Assembly: GCA_017535315.1 (NCBI GenBank)
Contig: JAFXUD010000049.1
Coordinates: forward strand, 1 to 64,000
DNA from: Victivallales bacterium
GTDB lineage: Bacteria > Verrucomicrobiota > Lentisphaeria > Oligosphaerales > Oligosphaeraceae
Direction: 5' to 3'
Length of the DNA stretch: 64,000 bases
In this document: piece by piece, positions 42,775 through 51,931 of the stretch
Numbering within the stretch: position 1 is the first letter of the stretch
How the letters are laid out: every line of letters begins with the position of its first letter
The notes under the pieces: model-generated
Seen by the model: the letters and a program-made list of their open reading frames with translations, nothing else
Told to the model about the DNA's origin: nothing
Databases searched by the model: none
Program-made: the position numbers and the translations under genes

Positions 42775-44889
42775 ATGAAGCAAACCATGAAAACGACAAA
42801 CAGTTGTGCAATTGCGTTTAACATGCTTCTTTGTGCATTACTTTACGCCCAGCCAACCATGGTACTCTATGATTTCAAAGAACCTGTTCCTAAACAACTT
42901 GTTGAACATCGGCAGGCTTCCACGAAGTGGCTTGGCAAGGGGCGTTTCCACGTCCATCTGGATGTGCAGGGGCAGTGGCCAGGCATCACGCTGAATGCAC
43001 CGAATGGCAAGTGGGACCTCACGCCCTACGCGAACATCTCCATCACGCTGAAGAACGTCGGCGAGCGTAAGCAGACCATCGGCTTCCGCGTGGACAATCC
43101 AGGTGCCAACGGCACAACCAACTGTTTGCAGGAGAAGATTGAATTGGTTCCTGGCAAAATCAGCACGTTGACAGTGCCGATAGCCCGCAAAGTCGAAAAC
43201 ATGACAGTCAATCTTTTCGGCATGCGGGGGTATCCTGCCGAAGTTGGTGGCTCCAAGACTGGCTTCACGAAAACCGTCGATCCATCGAATATCATCGGGT
43301 TCCTCGTCTTTGCAGCCTCGCCAGCCTATCCCGTTGACGTGGAAGTGGAAAGCATTGTCGCCCATGACGAATATGTCGCCCCCAAAGTTAAGCTGCTCAA
43401 GGCGGAGGAGTTCTTCCCGTTCATCGATACCTACGGGCAGTATATCCATCGTGATTGGCCAGGAAAGGTGAAGGATGCAGCCGACCTCGTAGCCCGCATC
43501 TCGCAGGAGGAAAAAGAGCTGGTCGCGCATCCAGGTCCCGCCAGTTGGGACAAATGGGGCGGCTGGGCAGACGGTCCGTCGTTCGACGCGACGGGCTTCT
43601 TCCGCACCATGAAATACAATGGCAAATGGTGGCTCGTCGATCCCGACGGCAAGCTCTTCTTCAGCCATGGCATTGACTGCGTTGGTCTTGAAGGCAGCAC
43701 GCCAATTGAAGACCGCGAGACATGGTTCAAGGACTTCGTTGGAAACGAACCAGAGTTCAAGGATTGCAATGGAAAGAACTTGCATGTCGTCAACGGCTAC
43801 TATGCAGGTCGCCAGCCCAGGAACTTCAACTTCCTGAAAGCCAATCTGAAACGCAAATTTGGAGCGGATTGGTTCAGGTTGAGCTCGGAAATGGCCCATC
43901 GCCGCCTTCGCAGTTGGGGCCACAACACCATCGCCAATTGGTCGCAGCAGGAGATTTGCCTTATGCGAAAGACACCTTATTTTGCCACTGTCAGCACGGG
44001 TGGCAAGATACTCGAAGGCAGCACGGGCTACTGGGGCAAGTTCCGTGACGTCTTTGACCCGTCCTTTGCCGAATCCATCAAAAAGAACATGGAAAAGCAG
44101 CGTGGCAAAACCGTTGACGATCCATGGTGCATCGGATATTTCGTCGATAATGAAATCGCGTGGGGTGACGATGTTTCGCTTGCAATCGCGTCTCTCAAGT
44201 CGCCTAAAGAGCAGGCTGCCAAGATTGAGTTTGTCAACGACTTGAAGGCGAAATACGGCGACATTGGCAAGCTAAATGCCGTGTGGGGGACAGTCCACGC
44301 CTCATGGGAGGCTCTGCTTGAATCGCGCGAGGCACCTGACAAGGGTAAGGCAGTCGATGACCTCCGTGCCTTCTACGCCAAGTTCGCGGCTACCTATTTC
44401 CGCACCATCCGCGACGCACTCAAGGCCGTTGCTCCCCATCAACTCTATGTTGGCTGCCGTTTCGCATGGGTCAACAAACTTGCTGCCGAAGCTGCTGGAA
44501 CATATTGCGACATTGTCAGTTACAACATCTACAAACATGACGTCTCCAGCTTCAAGCACTCTGGCTCCAAGGATGTACCTCTCATCATCGGTGAGTTTCA
44601 CTTTGGTGCTCTTGACCGCGGGATGTTTCACACGGGGCTTGTGACAACAGCCAACCAGCAGGACCGTGCGAACCACTACAAGTCTTACGTGGAAAGCGTG
44701 TTGCGCCACCCGCAGTTTGTCGGCTGCCACTGGTTCAAATACCGCGATGAACCGACCACGGGACGCGGGCTCGACGGCGAAAACTACCAGATAGGCTTTG
44801 CCGACATCGTCGATACCCCCTATCCTGAAATCATCAATGCTTCCCGTGCCGTCGGTTATGACATGTACAAATACCGCATGGGAGAATAA
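42775..44889 (+). CDS. exported GH50-like beta-agarase-type glycoside hydrolase
   Basis: The likely start is ATG 42775 (ATG 42787 or TTG 42763 are alternatives; no clear RBS), giving 704 aa with a signal peptide ending near YAQP. Residues 25-200 form a CBM-like sandwich. The catalytic part opens with the GH50/agarase signature KYNGKWWLVDPDGKLFFSHG. The acid/base is probably Glu460 (YFVDNEIAW) and the nucleophile Glu607 (IIGEFHFG). Family members cut agarose or related beta-galactans; the family is also common in Lentisphaerota without proven agar use, so the substrate is open. It is a single-gene unit with an AT-rich leader. Confidence 0.8.
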   Translation: MKQTMKTTNSCAIAFNMLLCALLYAQPTMVLYDFKEPVPKQLVEHRQASTKWLGKGRFHVHLDVQGQWPGITLNAPNGKWDLTPYANISITLKNVGERKQTIGFRVDNPGANGTTNCLQEKIELVPGKISTLTVPIARKVENMTVNLFGMRGYPAEVGGSKTGFTKTVDPSNIIGFLVFAASPAYPVDVEVESIVAHDEYVAPKVKLLKAEEFFPFIDTYGQYIHRDWPGKVKDAADLVARISQEEKELVAHPGPASWDKWGGWADGPSFDATGFFRTMKYNGKWWLVDPDGKLFFSHGIDCVGLEGSTPIEDRETWFKDFVGNEPEFKDCNGKNLHVVNGYYAGRQPRNFNFLKANLKRKFGADWFRLSSEMAHRRLRSWGHNTIANWSQQEICLMRKTPYFATVSTGGKILEGSTGYWGKFRDVFDPSFAESIKKNMEKQRGKTVDDPWCIGYFVDNEIAWGDDVSLAIASLKSPKEQAAKIEFVNDLKAKYGDIGKLNAVWGTVHASWEALLESREAPDKGKAVDDLRAFYAKFAATYFRTIRDALKAVAPHQLYVGCRFAWVNKLAAEAAGTYCDIVSYNIYKHDVSSFKHSGSKDVPLIIGEFHFGALDRGMFHTGLVTTANQQDRANHYKSYVESVLRHPQFVGCHWFKYRDEPTTGRGLDGENYQIGFADIVDTPYPEIINASRAVGYDMYKYRMGE

Positions 44890-44994
44890 GAGGAATTCAG
44901 TCTAAAGTTTGGGTGTGCTTTGGCAAGTGGGATTCAAATATGTTAAGTGTGCTAAATTGTAAAAATTCGCTCGCTTTAACTGAGTGTATTTTCT

Positions 44995-45025
44995 AAAATT
45001 AGCACACTTTAACTGTGCTAATTTT
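44995..45025. promoter_or_regulatory. perfect 12-bp stem-loop upstream of the ATPase gene
   Basis: AAAATTAGCACA (44995-45006) and TGTGCTAATTTT (45014-45025) pair exactly around CTTTAAC. A third related half-site, AGTGTGCTAAATT, lies near 44946-44958. The T-rich 3' side could make it a terminator for the GH50-like gene, about 105 bases downstream of its stop; its place 20 bases before a -35 box also suits an operator. Confidence 0.55.
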
Positions 45026-45045
45026 ATTAGATTCACACTGTTTGC

Positions 45046-45074
45046 TTGAAAAACCTCTTTTTTCGTGGTATTAT
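45046..45074 (+). promoter_or_regulatory. promoter of the DUF4143 ATPase gene
   Basis: TTGAAA (45046-45051), 17 bases, TATTAT (45069-45074), about 80 bases before ATG 45158. Confidence 0.55.
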
Positions 45075-45157
45075 ATGGATAGTTTGGAAAGAGAACTGAT
45101 GGCAGGTGTATCGGTTCGTATCATTTGGAATGTGCCTTATGGCTTTTGGGAATGAAA

Positions 45158-46297
45158 ATGAAAATCAGACGCTTCTATCTAGACAGAATCGATTCGATGC
45201 TGCAGCCAGGTAAGGTGTTGGCCATCTATGGTCCTCGCAGAGCAGGTAAGACAACTTTGATAGAGGATTTTCTGAAGACTTGGAAGGAGGGCAGGTTTTT
45301 TCTTGGAACGGGCGAGGACAGAACGGTCAGGGAGGTGCTAGGTTCTTCCGACGTGAATCTCATTCGCAGTGCCTTCTCGGGATACACTCTTGTCGTTATT
45401 GACGAGGTACAGGCGTTGACCAATGTTGGCGTGGGACTCAAGTTGCTGGTTGACACGCTTCCAGATGTGAAGGTCATTGCATCTGGCTCCTCGTCCTTCC
45501 AACTGGCCAGCGGCATTGGTGAACCTTTGACTGGACGTCGGCGCACGGCCACCCTTTTCCCCGTCTCCGCAATGGAGTTTTCCGCTGAGTTTGGTGGCAT
45601 GGCTCTACGACAGAGGTTGGACGAGCTTCTTGTTTATGGCTCGTATCCTGAGATTCTCACCATCGAGAACGCACGGGACAAGGCTGAGGCACTGCATGAA
45701 TTGTGTAGTTCCTATCTTTATAAAGACATTCTTGCCTTTGAACGACTTCGGAATGCGGATAAGATACATCGCCTTTTGAGCCTGCTTGCATTTCAGGTCG
45801 GCAAGGAAGTTTCCATCACGGAACTTGGCACGGGGTTGGGCCTGAACCGTCTCACTGTTGAGCGATACATCGATTTGCTGGAGAAAACATTTGTGATATT
45901 CAGGATTCCTGGTTTTTCTCGTAATCTTCGTAGTGAAGTGACGAAAACCAGTCGCTACTATTTCCGCGACAACGGCATCATGAACGCAGTCGTGAACAAC
46001 TTTAACTCGTTCACCATGCGTAGTGGTGACGATGTTGGGGCGCTATGGGAGAACTTCATTGTTTCGGAGCGATTGAAGAAGCAGGAGTATGCCCGTATTC
46101 TGTCAAATAACTATTTTTGGCGTACATACGAGCGTCAGGAGATAGACCTGGTTGAGGAAAGAGAAGGAAGGCTTTACGGCTATGAAATCAAGCATGGCAA
46201 GGCAAGCCCCTCCGCACCGCCCCTCTGGAAGGAGAACTATCCAGATGCATCCTATCAGGTCGTTTCCCGTCAGAACTTTTCCGACTTCATTGTTTAA
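45158..46297 (+). CDS. AAA-type ATPase with DUF4143 C-terminal domain
   Basis: The preferred start is ATG 45158 (MKIRRFYLDR); ATG 45152 and TTG 45125 are in frame upstream. The 379-aa product has Walker A GPRRAGKTT (25-33), Walker B LVVIDEVQ (Asp82, Glu83), a sensor-like IASGSSSFQL, and the DUF4143 region with the end motif RQEIDLVEEREG...YEIKHGK, which resembles a PD-(D/E)xK fold. This large family of solitary ATPases is scattered in many gut and environmental bacteria, often in many copies; its function is unknown. Own promoter and upstream palindrome. Probably laterally spread. Confidence 0.85.
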   Translation: MKIRRFYLDRIDSMLQPGKVLAIYGPRRAGKTTLIEDFLKTWKEGRFFLGTGEDRTVREVLGSSDVNLIRSAFSGYTLVVIDEVQALTNVGVGLKLLVDTLPDVKVIASGSSSFQLASGIGEPLTGRRRTATLFPVSAMEFSAEFGGMALRQRLDELLVYGSYPEILTIENARDKAEALHELCSSYLYKDILAFERLRNADKIHRLLSLLAFQVGKEVSITELGTGLGLNRLTVERYIDLLEKTFVIFRIPGFSRNLRSEVTKTSRYYFRDNGIMNAVVNNFNSFTMRSGDDVGALWENFIVSERLKKQEYARILSNNYFWRTYERQEIDLVEEREGRLYGYEIKHGKASPSAPPLWKENYPDASYQVVSRQNFSDFIV

Positions 46298-46345
46298 TGC
46301 ACGTAAGATGCAGAGAGTAGGTTCATTATATATGTGGAGTAAATA

Positions 46346-49300
46346 ATGAAATCTTTTGTATATCTAATTTCTTTACTGTTTTTCTGCCAGTTGATTTGTG
46401 GCGAGGAACTTGTCGTTGACGGGGGCGGTGAGAAGGGGACGCTGCTGTTCGACAAGTGCAAGATAGTGGAGACGAAGCCGTTTGCGGGTGCTCAGTGCCT
46501 TGAGATGACTGGGACGCCCGCCGTTGGCACGCAGCTGATACCTGTGGATGCACAGAAAAACTATGCTTTCACAGGGGCGTTCCGAACTGCTGGCGAGGCG
46601 CGTGTATCCGTTGGTTTCCAGTGTTTTGACAAGAACAAGACATTGATTTCCTGCCACAACGTCAAAAACGTCCCTGGCTCGCTCACGTCCGTGGTGGAGG
46701 ATGCACATAAGGGCACCACGACACTGCTTCTGGCGGACGCCTCGAGATGGAATCTCCAGGCTGGTCGCATCGTGGCGTTTGGTGCCAAAGAGGACTTCTC
46801 CGATTTGCCAAACCGAAAATACCACTACCCGATAAGTAATGTGACGCAGGAGGGCAAAGCATGGAAGGTCGAGTTCACCAAGCCGTTGCCATGGGATGTC
46901 GCGGCAGGCACCAACGTGCGCCTGCATTGCGATGGCTCGTATATGCTCACGGTGGGCTATCGGATGATTCCCACGGAATGGCAGCGGTGGAATGACAGAA
47001 TTATGGGGCAGAACAGTGAAAACAGCTCCTACAACTGCTTTTGGCCAGGTACGGCGTATGTCAAGTTGTTTTTCTATTTGCACCAGGGCAGTCTGCCTGT
47101 CTATTTGGACGAGATTTCACTGGCGCCCATCGAAGCAGGGCAGGGCTTTGCGTCAATGGAGTTCTATGGAAACGAGCTGCTTTCGCAGTGGAGCTACAGG
47201 GGAGGGAATGCAATCAGGAACGAGCAGGGCATGACAGGGACCCTCAATTACAACTGTGGTTTTGTTTACAGGTGCCCCGAATGGGACGCTGATGATGTGA
47301 AGCAGATTGAGGTTGACCTCGCCTCCTTCGGCCAACCAGGACACCTGACACTGACCTTTACCGCAACCAAGGATGGAAAGGATTTCATGGGGAGCATGAC
47401 ACGCAACCTGCATCCAGATGGAAAGGTGCATACAACCATCTTCCCCGTCGATGAGAATCCCGACTGGCAGGGGACGGTCAAGGAACTGTTTCTGCGTTCT
47501 GCTGGCTGGGACAGCCCGAGATGCCTGTTGCAGGAAGTGCGTGTGCTGCCACATTCAAACAAGATACCAAAAGCCTCGGCAATTCGCCCCAACGAGCCCG
47601 TCTATATACGGGACATGATGCCGCGCGCGGAGTATCGTCTGGCGTGGAAGGGGGCAAAGAATCCAAGTGGAAAGCTGGAGCTTCTGGACAGGCGCATGAA
47701 TGTGGTTTCAACAGTGCAGCTGGACAAGAACGAGAGCCGATTTGCCGCTGGCGAGGAAGTGGTGCTTGCCCGCTATGTGCAGAACGGGGGTGGCGAAGGC
47801 TTCCCGATCTTGGAGAAAACCAGTTGGAAACGAAACCATTATGAGAACGAATACTGGAAGAGCAGCTGGATCTGGTGCCAGCGGGAGAATGGGCCCGAAT
47901 ATACATACGTCTGGTTCGAGAAGAGCTTTGAGCTAGAAGACGAGCCCGAAGCCGCCGTGCTTGCAACGGCGGTGGATGATGTCTCCACGCTGTACATCAA
48001 TGGAAAATGCATTGGAAAGAGCTGGCCATATTATGTGGGATTTCGGTACAACATCGCAGAACGTTTGAAAAAGGGGCGCAACGTCATACGTCTGCTGGCC
48101 TATAATTGGACGAGCATGGGCGGTGTCCTGTGCGAGGGGTATATACGCCTGCGCAATGGCAGGGAGATTTGGCTGAAGAGTGATGCCACCTGGACGATGG
48201 CGGTTGGCAGTGAGGAGATGCCTGAGAAGATAGATACCCCAGTCGTGGTGCTAGGGGACGCCAGGAAGACGGAGCCTTGGCACGGGCGCGCGGGCTACCG
48301 CTACACGGGCCCCCAGGGCAAGGCGACCGTCTTGAAAGCGACGCCAGACGGCTTTGATGTGCGGCTGGACAGGCCTTTGCCCAAGTCCGTGGAGCGTCTG
48401 CGGTTTGTCGCCCGCACGGCTTCAGGGCGCGAGTTCCCGATCAAGCTGGCGTTGATGCCCTCGCAGAACCAATGGAAGGTTGGTGAAACAACCCATGTCC
48501 GCTGGAACAACAAGTTGGCTCAGCTTAAAGATGACTACACTCTCTATTTGGATGATGATTATCTCGCCTGCAACAAGGAGCCAGTTGCATTTGTGCAAAA
48601 GGTCGAAGGCGCGCCGCCCGCCTTGTCCAAATGCGAGGTCATTGACGCGCAGACACGCCCCAAACTGCGTATAAACGGCAAGGTTGAGAATCCATTCTTC
48701 TGGTCGCCAGGGAACCATTTTGCAGCAATGCCCGACAAGGCGTTTTTTGAGCCTGGACAGGCGATGGCGGCCAATGCCCGCATGATTAGCCTCATTGTGC
48801 GAGCCTACGACTGCTGGAAAGGCCCTGATGAGTTCGATTTTACGGATCTGGAGAAGCAGGTCTTCGTGCTCCTGACGGAAAACCCAGGCGCGTACATCTT
48901 CCTGAATGGCTATCTTTATCTGCCGAAATGGTGGCTGAACCAACATCCAGACAGCATCGGACGGCGCTACGATGGCAGTCCCATGCCTCCTACGTATGAT
49001 TCCGCTTTGTCCAGCGAGGAATGGCTCGAAGGAGCCAGCTATTTCATTGCAAAACTGGTGGACTATGTGAAAAACCAGCCCTGGGCGGACCGAGTCGTCG
49101 GCTTTTGCTCCAGCGAATCCCCCAATTCGGAATGGTTTTGGGAGACAAATTGCGAGGCAAAGCCCAACGGACGCAGCGTAGCGGACTACAAGGCGTTCAG
49201 ATCATTCCTCCGTGCAAAATACGGCATCGATGCAAACCTGCGGAATGCCTGGAAGAGTGTGGATGTATCGCTGGACGATGCGCCCATGCCGAGCTATGAG

Positions 49301-50725
49301 GAGATGCACGCCTCTCAATTCGGCTCTCTGTTGGACCCTGCTACGCAGCAGAAGCTCATCGATTGGTTTGACTATCGTGGCAAGGCTCTTGCAAAATCCA
49401 TCATCACCTTTTCAAAGGCCATCAAGGAGCAGACCAACGGCTGCTGGATGACGCAGGCATACTACGGTTACTACGTGATGTTTGCGACGACGAACGCGCG
49501 TCCGCCCCAGTTCGCTGGGCACAATGGCTTCCTGGAAGTGGCTCGCTCACCCTACGTGGATGCCGTCAGGGCACCCTCCCAATACGCCCGCCGCAAACTG
49601 GGCGACTCGGATGGTATCATGCAGCCCCAGGACTCCTTCCTGCTGCGCAAAAAGTTGGTTTATATAGAGGAGGACAACAGAACCTATCTGACCCCAGACG
49701 AAAGGGAATACATCTATGGCAGGTATGACAAGCCTTTTGAATCCCTTGCCGACAATTTGCGCTGCTTTGGCATGATGCTCGCATCTGGTGTTTCACGCTA
49801 TATCCTAGAGTTCAACGACTGGTATTGCGACCATGCCTTGCTTGAAGGTCTGGCGGCGCAGCAGAAGGCATTTATGTCGTTGCCGCCCGTCAAAGGCACC
49901 ACGCCGAAGGAGATGGCGATTGTCGGCAGCCGTGAAACCATCCATTATACGCGCCCCAATAAGCAGGATACGATTGTGAACGGGGCTAGCCTCTACCTGA
50001 ACAGGTATGTCAACAGGATGGCCATGCCATATAGGCAGCTCGTGGTGGAGGATTTGCTGGAGGAGGGGCTTGTCCCGCCCCACAAGTTCTACATCATGAC
50101 AGCCCCCGTTGTCCTATCCAAGGAAGAGCGTGCGAAACTGAAGGCGCGTTTCAGCAGGGAGAAGGCCACGGTCCTTTGGCTGTATGCAGCGGGAACCACC
50201 GACCCAGGTGAAACTCCCAGCGCCAAAGCCTGCTGCGATTTCCTCGGCATTGAGGTGGAGATGGACAACAGCGACCAACGCCCTGAAATGCTGTATGGAG
50301 AGGAAGATAAAGTCTGGCGCAATCCCTCGCCTTGCTCCCCCTGGTTCTACCCTCGCGCTGGTTTCGACAAAGTTCTGGGCAAGGATAAAACGGGACGTCC
50401 GATGCTGGTGGAAAAGCAAATTGACGGTGCGGTTCACTATTTCGCCACGCAACTGGCCTTGCCGATTGAGCTGATGACGGAACTGGCCGATAAGGCAGGC
50501 GTACGCCGTTATGCAGACAACCTAGATGACCAGTGGTGGATTGGCAACGACACAATCACCTTGTATGCAGTGCGTTCAGAAAACAAAACTGTTAAACTGC
50601 CCACAGGCTGCCAAATGGAAGCGCTGCTAGGCCCCTTGCAAGGGATTTTTCAAAACGGCGATTCCTTCAATGCAATTGCTGGTCAGGCTTATCTGTTTCT
50701 GGTGAAGCCATCTGACGGACAATAA
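46346..50725 (+). CDS. giant exported glycosidase paralogous to 30499-34176
   Basis: The 1459-aa product starts at ATG 46346 with GGAG 6 bases upstream and a signal peptide (MKSFVYLISLLFFCQLICG). The N-terminal 230 residues, absent from the paralogue, form a CBM-like module. Then follow a second sandwich, a rhamnosidase-N-like jelly roll (WIWCQRENGPEYTYVWFEKS; VLCEGYIRLRNG), a TIM barrel with candidate acid/base Glu in NSEWFW (about 927) and nucleophile in YIEEDNR (about 1106), a trimerisation-like domain and a C-terminal beta domain (IWIGN-type ending). The AGHNGFLEVARSP stretch is near-identical to the paralogue's SGHNGFVEVAQSP. It probably acts outside the cytoplasm on a galactose- or rhamnose-bearing glycan (inference). 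Confidence 0.8.
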   Translation: MKSFVYLISLLFFCQLICGEELVVDGGGEKGTLLFDKCKIVETKPFAGAQCLEMTGTPAVGTQLIPVDAQKNYAFTGAFRTAGEARVSVGFQCFDKNKTLISCHNVKNVPGSLTSVVEDAHKGTTTLLLADASRWNLQAGRIVAFGAKEDFSDLPNRKYHYPISNVTQEGKAWKVEFTKPLPWDVAAGTNVRLHCDGSYMLTVGYRMIPTEWQRWNDRIMGQNSENSSYNCFWPGTAYVKLFFYLHQGSLPVYLDEISLAPIEAGQGFASMEFYGNELLSQWSYRGGNAIRNEQGMTGTLNYNCGFVYRCPEWDADDVKQIEVDLASFGQPGHLTLTFTATKDGKDFMGSMTRNLHPDGKVHTTIFPVDENPDWQGTVKELFLRSAGWDSPRCLLQEVRVLPHSNKIPKASAIRPNEPVYIRDMMPRAEYRLAWKGAKNPSGKLELLDRRMNVVSTVQLDKNESRFAAGEEVVLARYVQNGGGEGFPILEKTSWKRNHYENEYWKSSWIWCQRENGPEYTYVWFEKSFELEDEPEAAVLATAVDDVSTLYINGKCIGKSWPYYVGFRYNIAERLKKGRNVIRLLAYNWTSMGGVLCEGYIRLRNGREIWLKSDATWTMAVGSEEMPEKIDTPVVVLGDARKTEPWHGRAGYRYTGPQGKATVLKATPDGFDVRLDRPLPKSVERLRFVARTASGREFPIKLALMPSQNQWKVGETTHVRWNNKLAQLKDDYTLYLDDDYLACNKEPVAFVQKVEGAPPALSKCEVIDAQTRPKLRINGKVENPFFWSPGNHFAAMPDKAFFEPGQAMAANARMISLIVRAYDCWKGPDEFDFTDLEKQVFVLLTENPGAYIFLNGYLYLPKWWLNQHPDSIGRRYDGSPMPPTYDSALSSEEWLEGASYFIAKLVDYVKNQPWADRVVGFCSSESPNSEWFWETNCEAKPNGRSVADYKAFRSFLRAKYGIDANLRNAWKSVDVSLDDAPMPSYEEMHASQFGSLLDPATQQKLIDWFDYRGKALAKSIITFSKAIKEQTNGCWMTQAYYGYYVMFATTNARPPQFAGHNGFLEVARSPYVDAVRAPSQYARRKLGDSDGIMQPQDSFLLRKKLVYIEEDNRTYLTPDEREYIYGRYDKPFESLADNLRCFGMMLASGVSRYILEFNDWYCDHALLEGLAAQQKAFMSLPPVKGTTPKEMAIVGSRETIHYTRPNKQDTIVNGASLYLNRYVNRMAMPYRQLVVEDLLEEGLVPPHKFYIMTAPVVLSKEERAKLKARFSREKATVLWLYAAGTTDPGETPSAKACCDFLGIEVEMDNSDQRPEMLYGEEDKVWRNPSPCSPWFYPRAGFDKVLGKDKTGRPMLVEKQIDGAVHYFATQLALPIELMTELADKAGVRRYADNLDDQWWIGNDTITLYAVRSENKTVKLPTGCQMEALLGPLQGIFQNGDSFNAIAGQAYLFLVKPSDGQ

Positions 50726-50775
50726 ATGGTGGATTAAAAAAACAGATACAAAAGTTTAAAACTCCCTATTTATTG

Positions 50776-50894
50776 GGGAATTATGTACTTTAGTTGCCGA
50801 TTAGACTTCAACCACAGAGAAGAGCCGCGTAAGCGGCGGCAGGAGCATAGCCGTGAGGGGCAATGTCATCAGGAAACTCAAGTATATAATTCCC
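50776..50894 (+). mobile_element. MITE-like element, short copy with 8-bp target duplication
   Basis: The element runs from GGGAATTATGTACTTTAG to CTCAAGTATATAATTCCC, whose ends are inverted complements over about 15 bases. It is flanked by exact direct repeats ATTTATTG (50768-50775 and 50895-50902). The interior has the same GCCGCGTAAGCGGCGGCA palindrome as the 242-bp copy but lacks its middle 120 bases. The right duplication contains the TAA stop of the minus-strand LD-carboxypeptidase gene. It has no coding capacity, so a transposase elsewhere would be needed. Confidence 0.85.
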
Positions 50895-50896
50895 AT

Positions 50897-51829
50897 TTAT
50901 TGGCGGGAATCCTGATGGTTCATTTCGCCGTTCAATTTAACCCTTTTTTCATCGGTTTCCAGAGTGATGGTGGCTCCGAAGCGGATGCTTGTGATGGGTT
51001 TCCCATGGCCGACGGGCAGGCCAGAGGCGACGGGGCCGTTGACATATTTTGCGTAGTGCTGGAATAGTTCTGGGAGCAGTTCGGAGTGTTCGCCGTTGGT
51101 GAACTGCCCGAAGAGAAGCCCTGCCAGTTTTTGCAGGATGTTGGCGGACCTGAGCTGCGCCAACATACGGTCCACGGAGTAGGCGGCCTCATCCACATCT
51201 TCCACGAGGAGGATGGTGTTGTCAAGCGAGGGAAAATGCGGAGTGCCGATGAGCGAGCGGAGCAGGGTGAAGTTCATGGGGATAATTGGTGCTGTCGCCT
51301 TGCCTGGTTTCAAGGCTTCCAGTTTTTCGCCTGGCAGCATTGGAAAAGGGATGCCAGCGAGACAGTCGCATAGGGCTTTGGCGGATATTTCAGCCGTCTG
51401 CGCAGTGGCTGTGTCCTCTTCAGCATAGCCGAATGTGCTGCATAGCATGGGGCCGTGAATCTGCTTTGTGCAACCGTTCTTCCAGGCGGCCAGATGGAGG
51501 GCGGTTACATCGCTGTAGCCGATGATGGGAATGTCGCGTTGCCTGATGCGCTTCCAGTCCAGGTCATCCAGGATTCGTGTGACACCATATCCGCCGCGGA
51601 GAGCCATCAGAGCATCCACCTGCGGGTTGTCAAGCACCTCGTAGAACATGCGGATGCGCTCTTCGTCCGTCCCTGAAAGGTAGGGCAGGGGAGTGGCGGG
51701 GCGGGGAAGAATGGTGCGGATTCCCCAGACGGCGAGGCGGGAGAGCCCTCGCGCCAGGCGCTCTGCGTCAACAACGCCGCTCAGGGAGAAAAGGCCGATG
51801 GTGTGGATAATGGGAGGGAAGGGATTCAT
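50897..51829 (-). CDS. LD-carboxypeptidase (peptidase family S66)
   Basis: This 310-aa protein has the S66 triad: Ser106 in GYSDVTALH, Glu210 in LLVEDVDEA and His275 in GLPVGHG. LD-carboxypeptidases remove the terminal D-alanine from murein tetrapeptides in the cytoplasm during recycling; microcin-C-type immunity is a rarer role. The start is ATG 51829; the preceding bases are pyrimidine-rich tandem repeats without a Shine-Dalgarno. Last gene of a six-gene operon. A MITE-like element abuts its stop codon. Confidence 0.85.
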   Translation of the reverse strand: MNPFPPIIHTIGLFSLSGVVDAERLARGLSRLAVWGIRTILPRPATPLPYLSGTDEERIRMFYEVLDNPQVDALMALRGGYGVTRILDDLDWKRIRQRDIPIIGYSDVTALHLAAWKNGCTKQIHGPMLCSTFGYAEEDTATAQTAEISAKALCDCLAGIPFPMLPGEKLEALKPGKATAPIIPMNFTLLRSLIGTPHFPSLDNTILLVEDVDEAAYSVDRMLAQLRSANILQKLAGLLFGQFTNGEHSELLPELFQHYAKYVNGPVASGLPVGHGKPITSIRFGATITLETDEKRVKLNGEMNHQDSRQ

Positions 51830-51857
51830 GGGACGGGAGGGACGGGAGGGACGGTGG
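51830..51857 (+). repeat. tandem GGGACGGGA repeat before the LD-carboxypeptidase start
   Basis: About three copies of a 9-base unit lie immediately upstream of ATG 51829 on the opposite strand, replacing the position where an RBS would be expected. Confidence 0.6.
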
Positions 51858-51863
51858 CTTGTT

Positions 51864-51923
51864 CTGTGCGCCGCGCTTCAGCGCAGCGATGAGGGTTTTC
51901 TGCCGTTTTAGCGGCGGGCCCAG
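51864..51923. repeat. REP-like GC-rich hairpin pair, copy 1
   Basis: CTGTGCGC plus GCGCT-TC-AGCGC (51873-51884), then GCCG-TTTTAG-CGGC (51902-51915) followed by CAGGACAGG. The same organisation (an arm with CTGTGC and a GCGCT/AGCGC stem, facing an inverted partner) occurs at 59247-59308. Confidence 0.45.
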
Positions 51924-51931
51924 GACAGGAA

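Noticed and set aside
42838-43923. 361-codon minus-strand frame opposite the GH50-like gene
   Set aside because: Antisense to a catalytic domain with recognisable active-site motifs.
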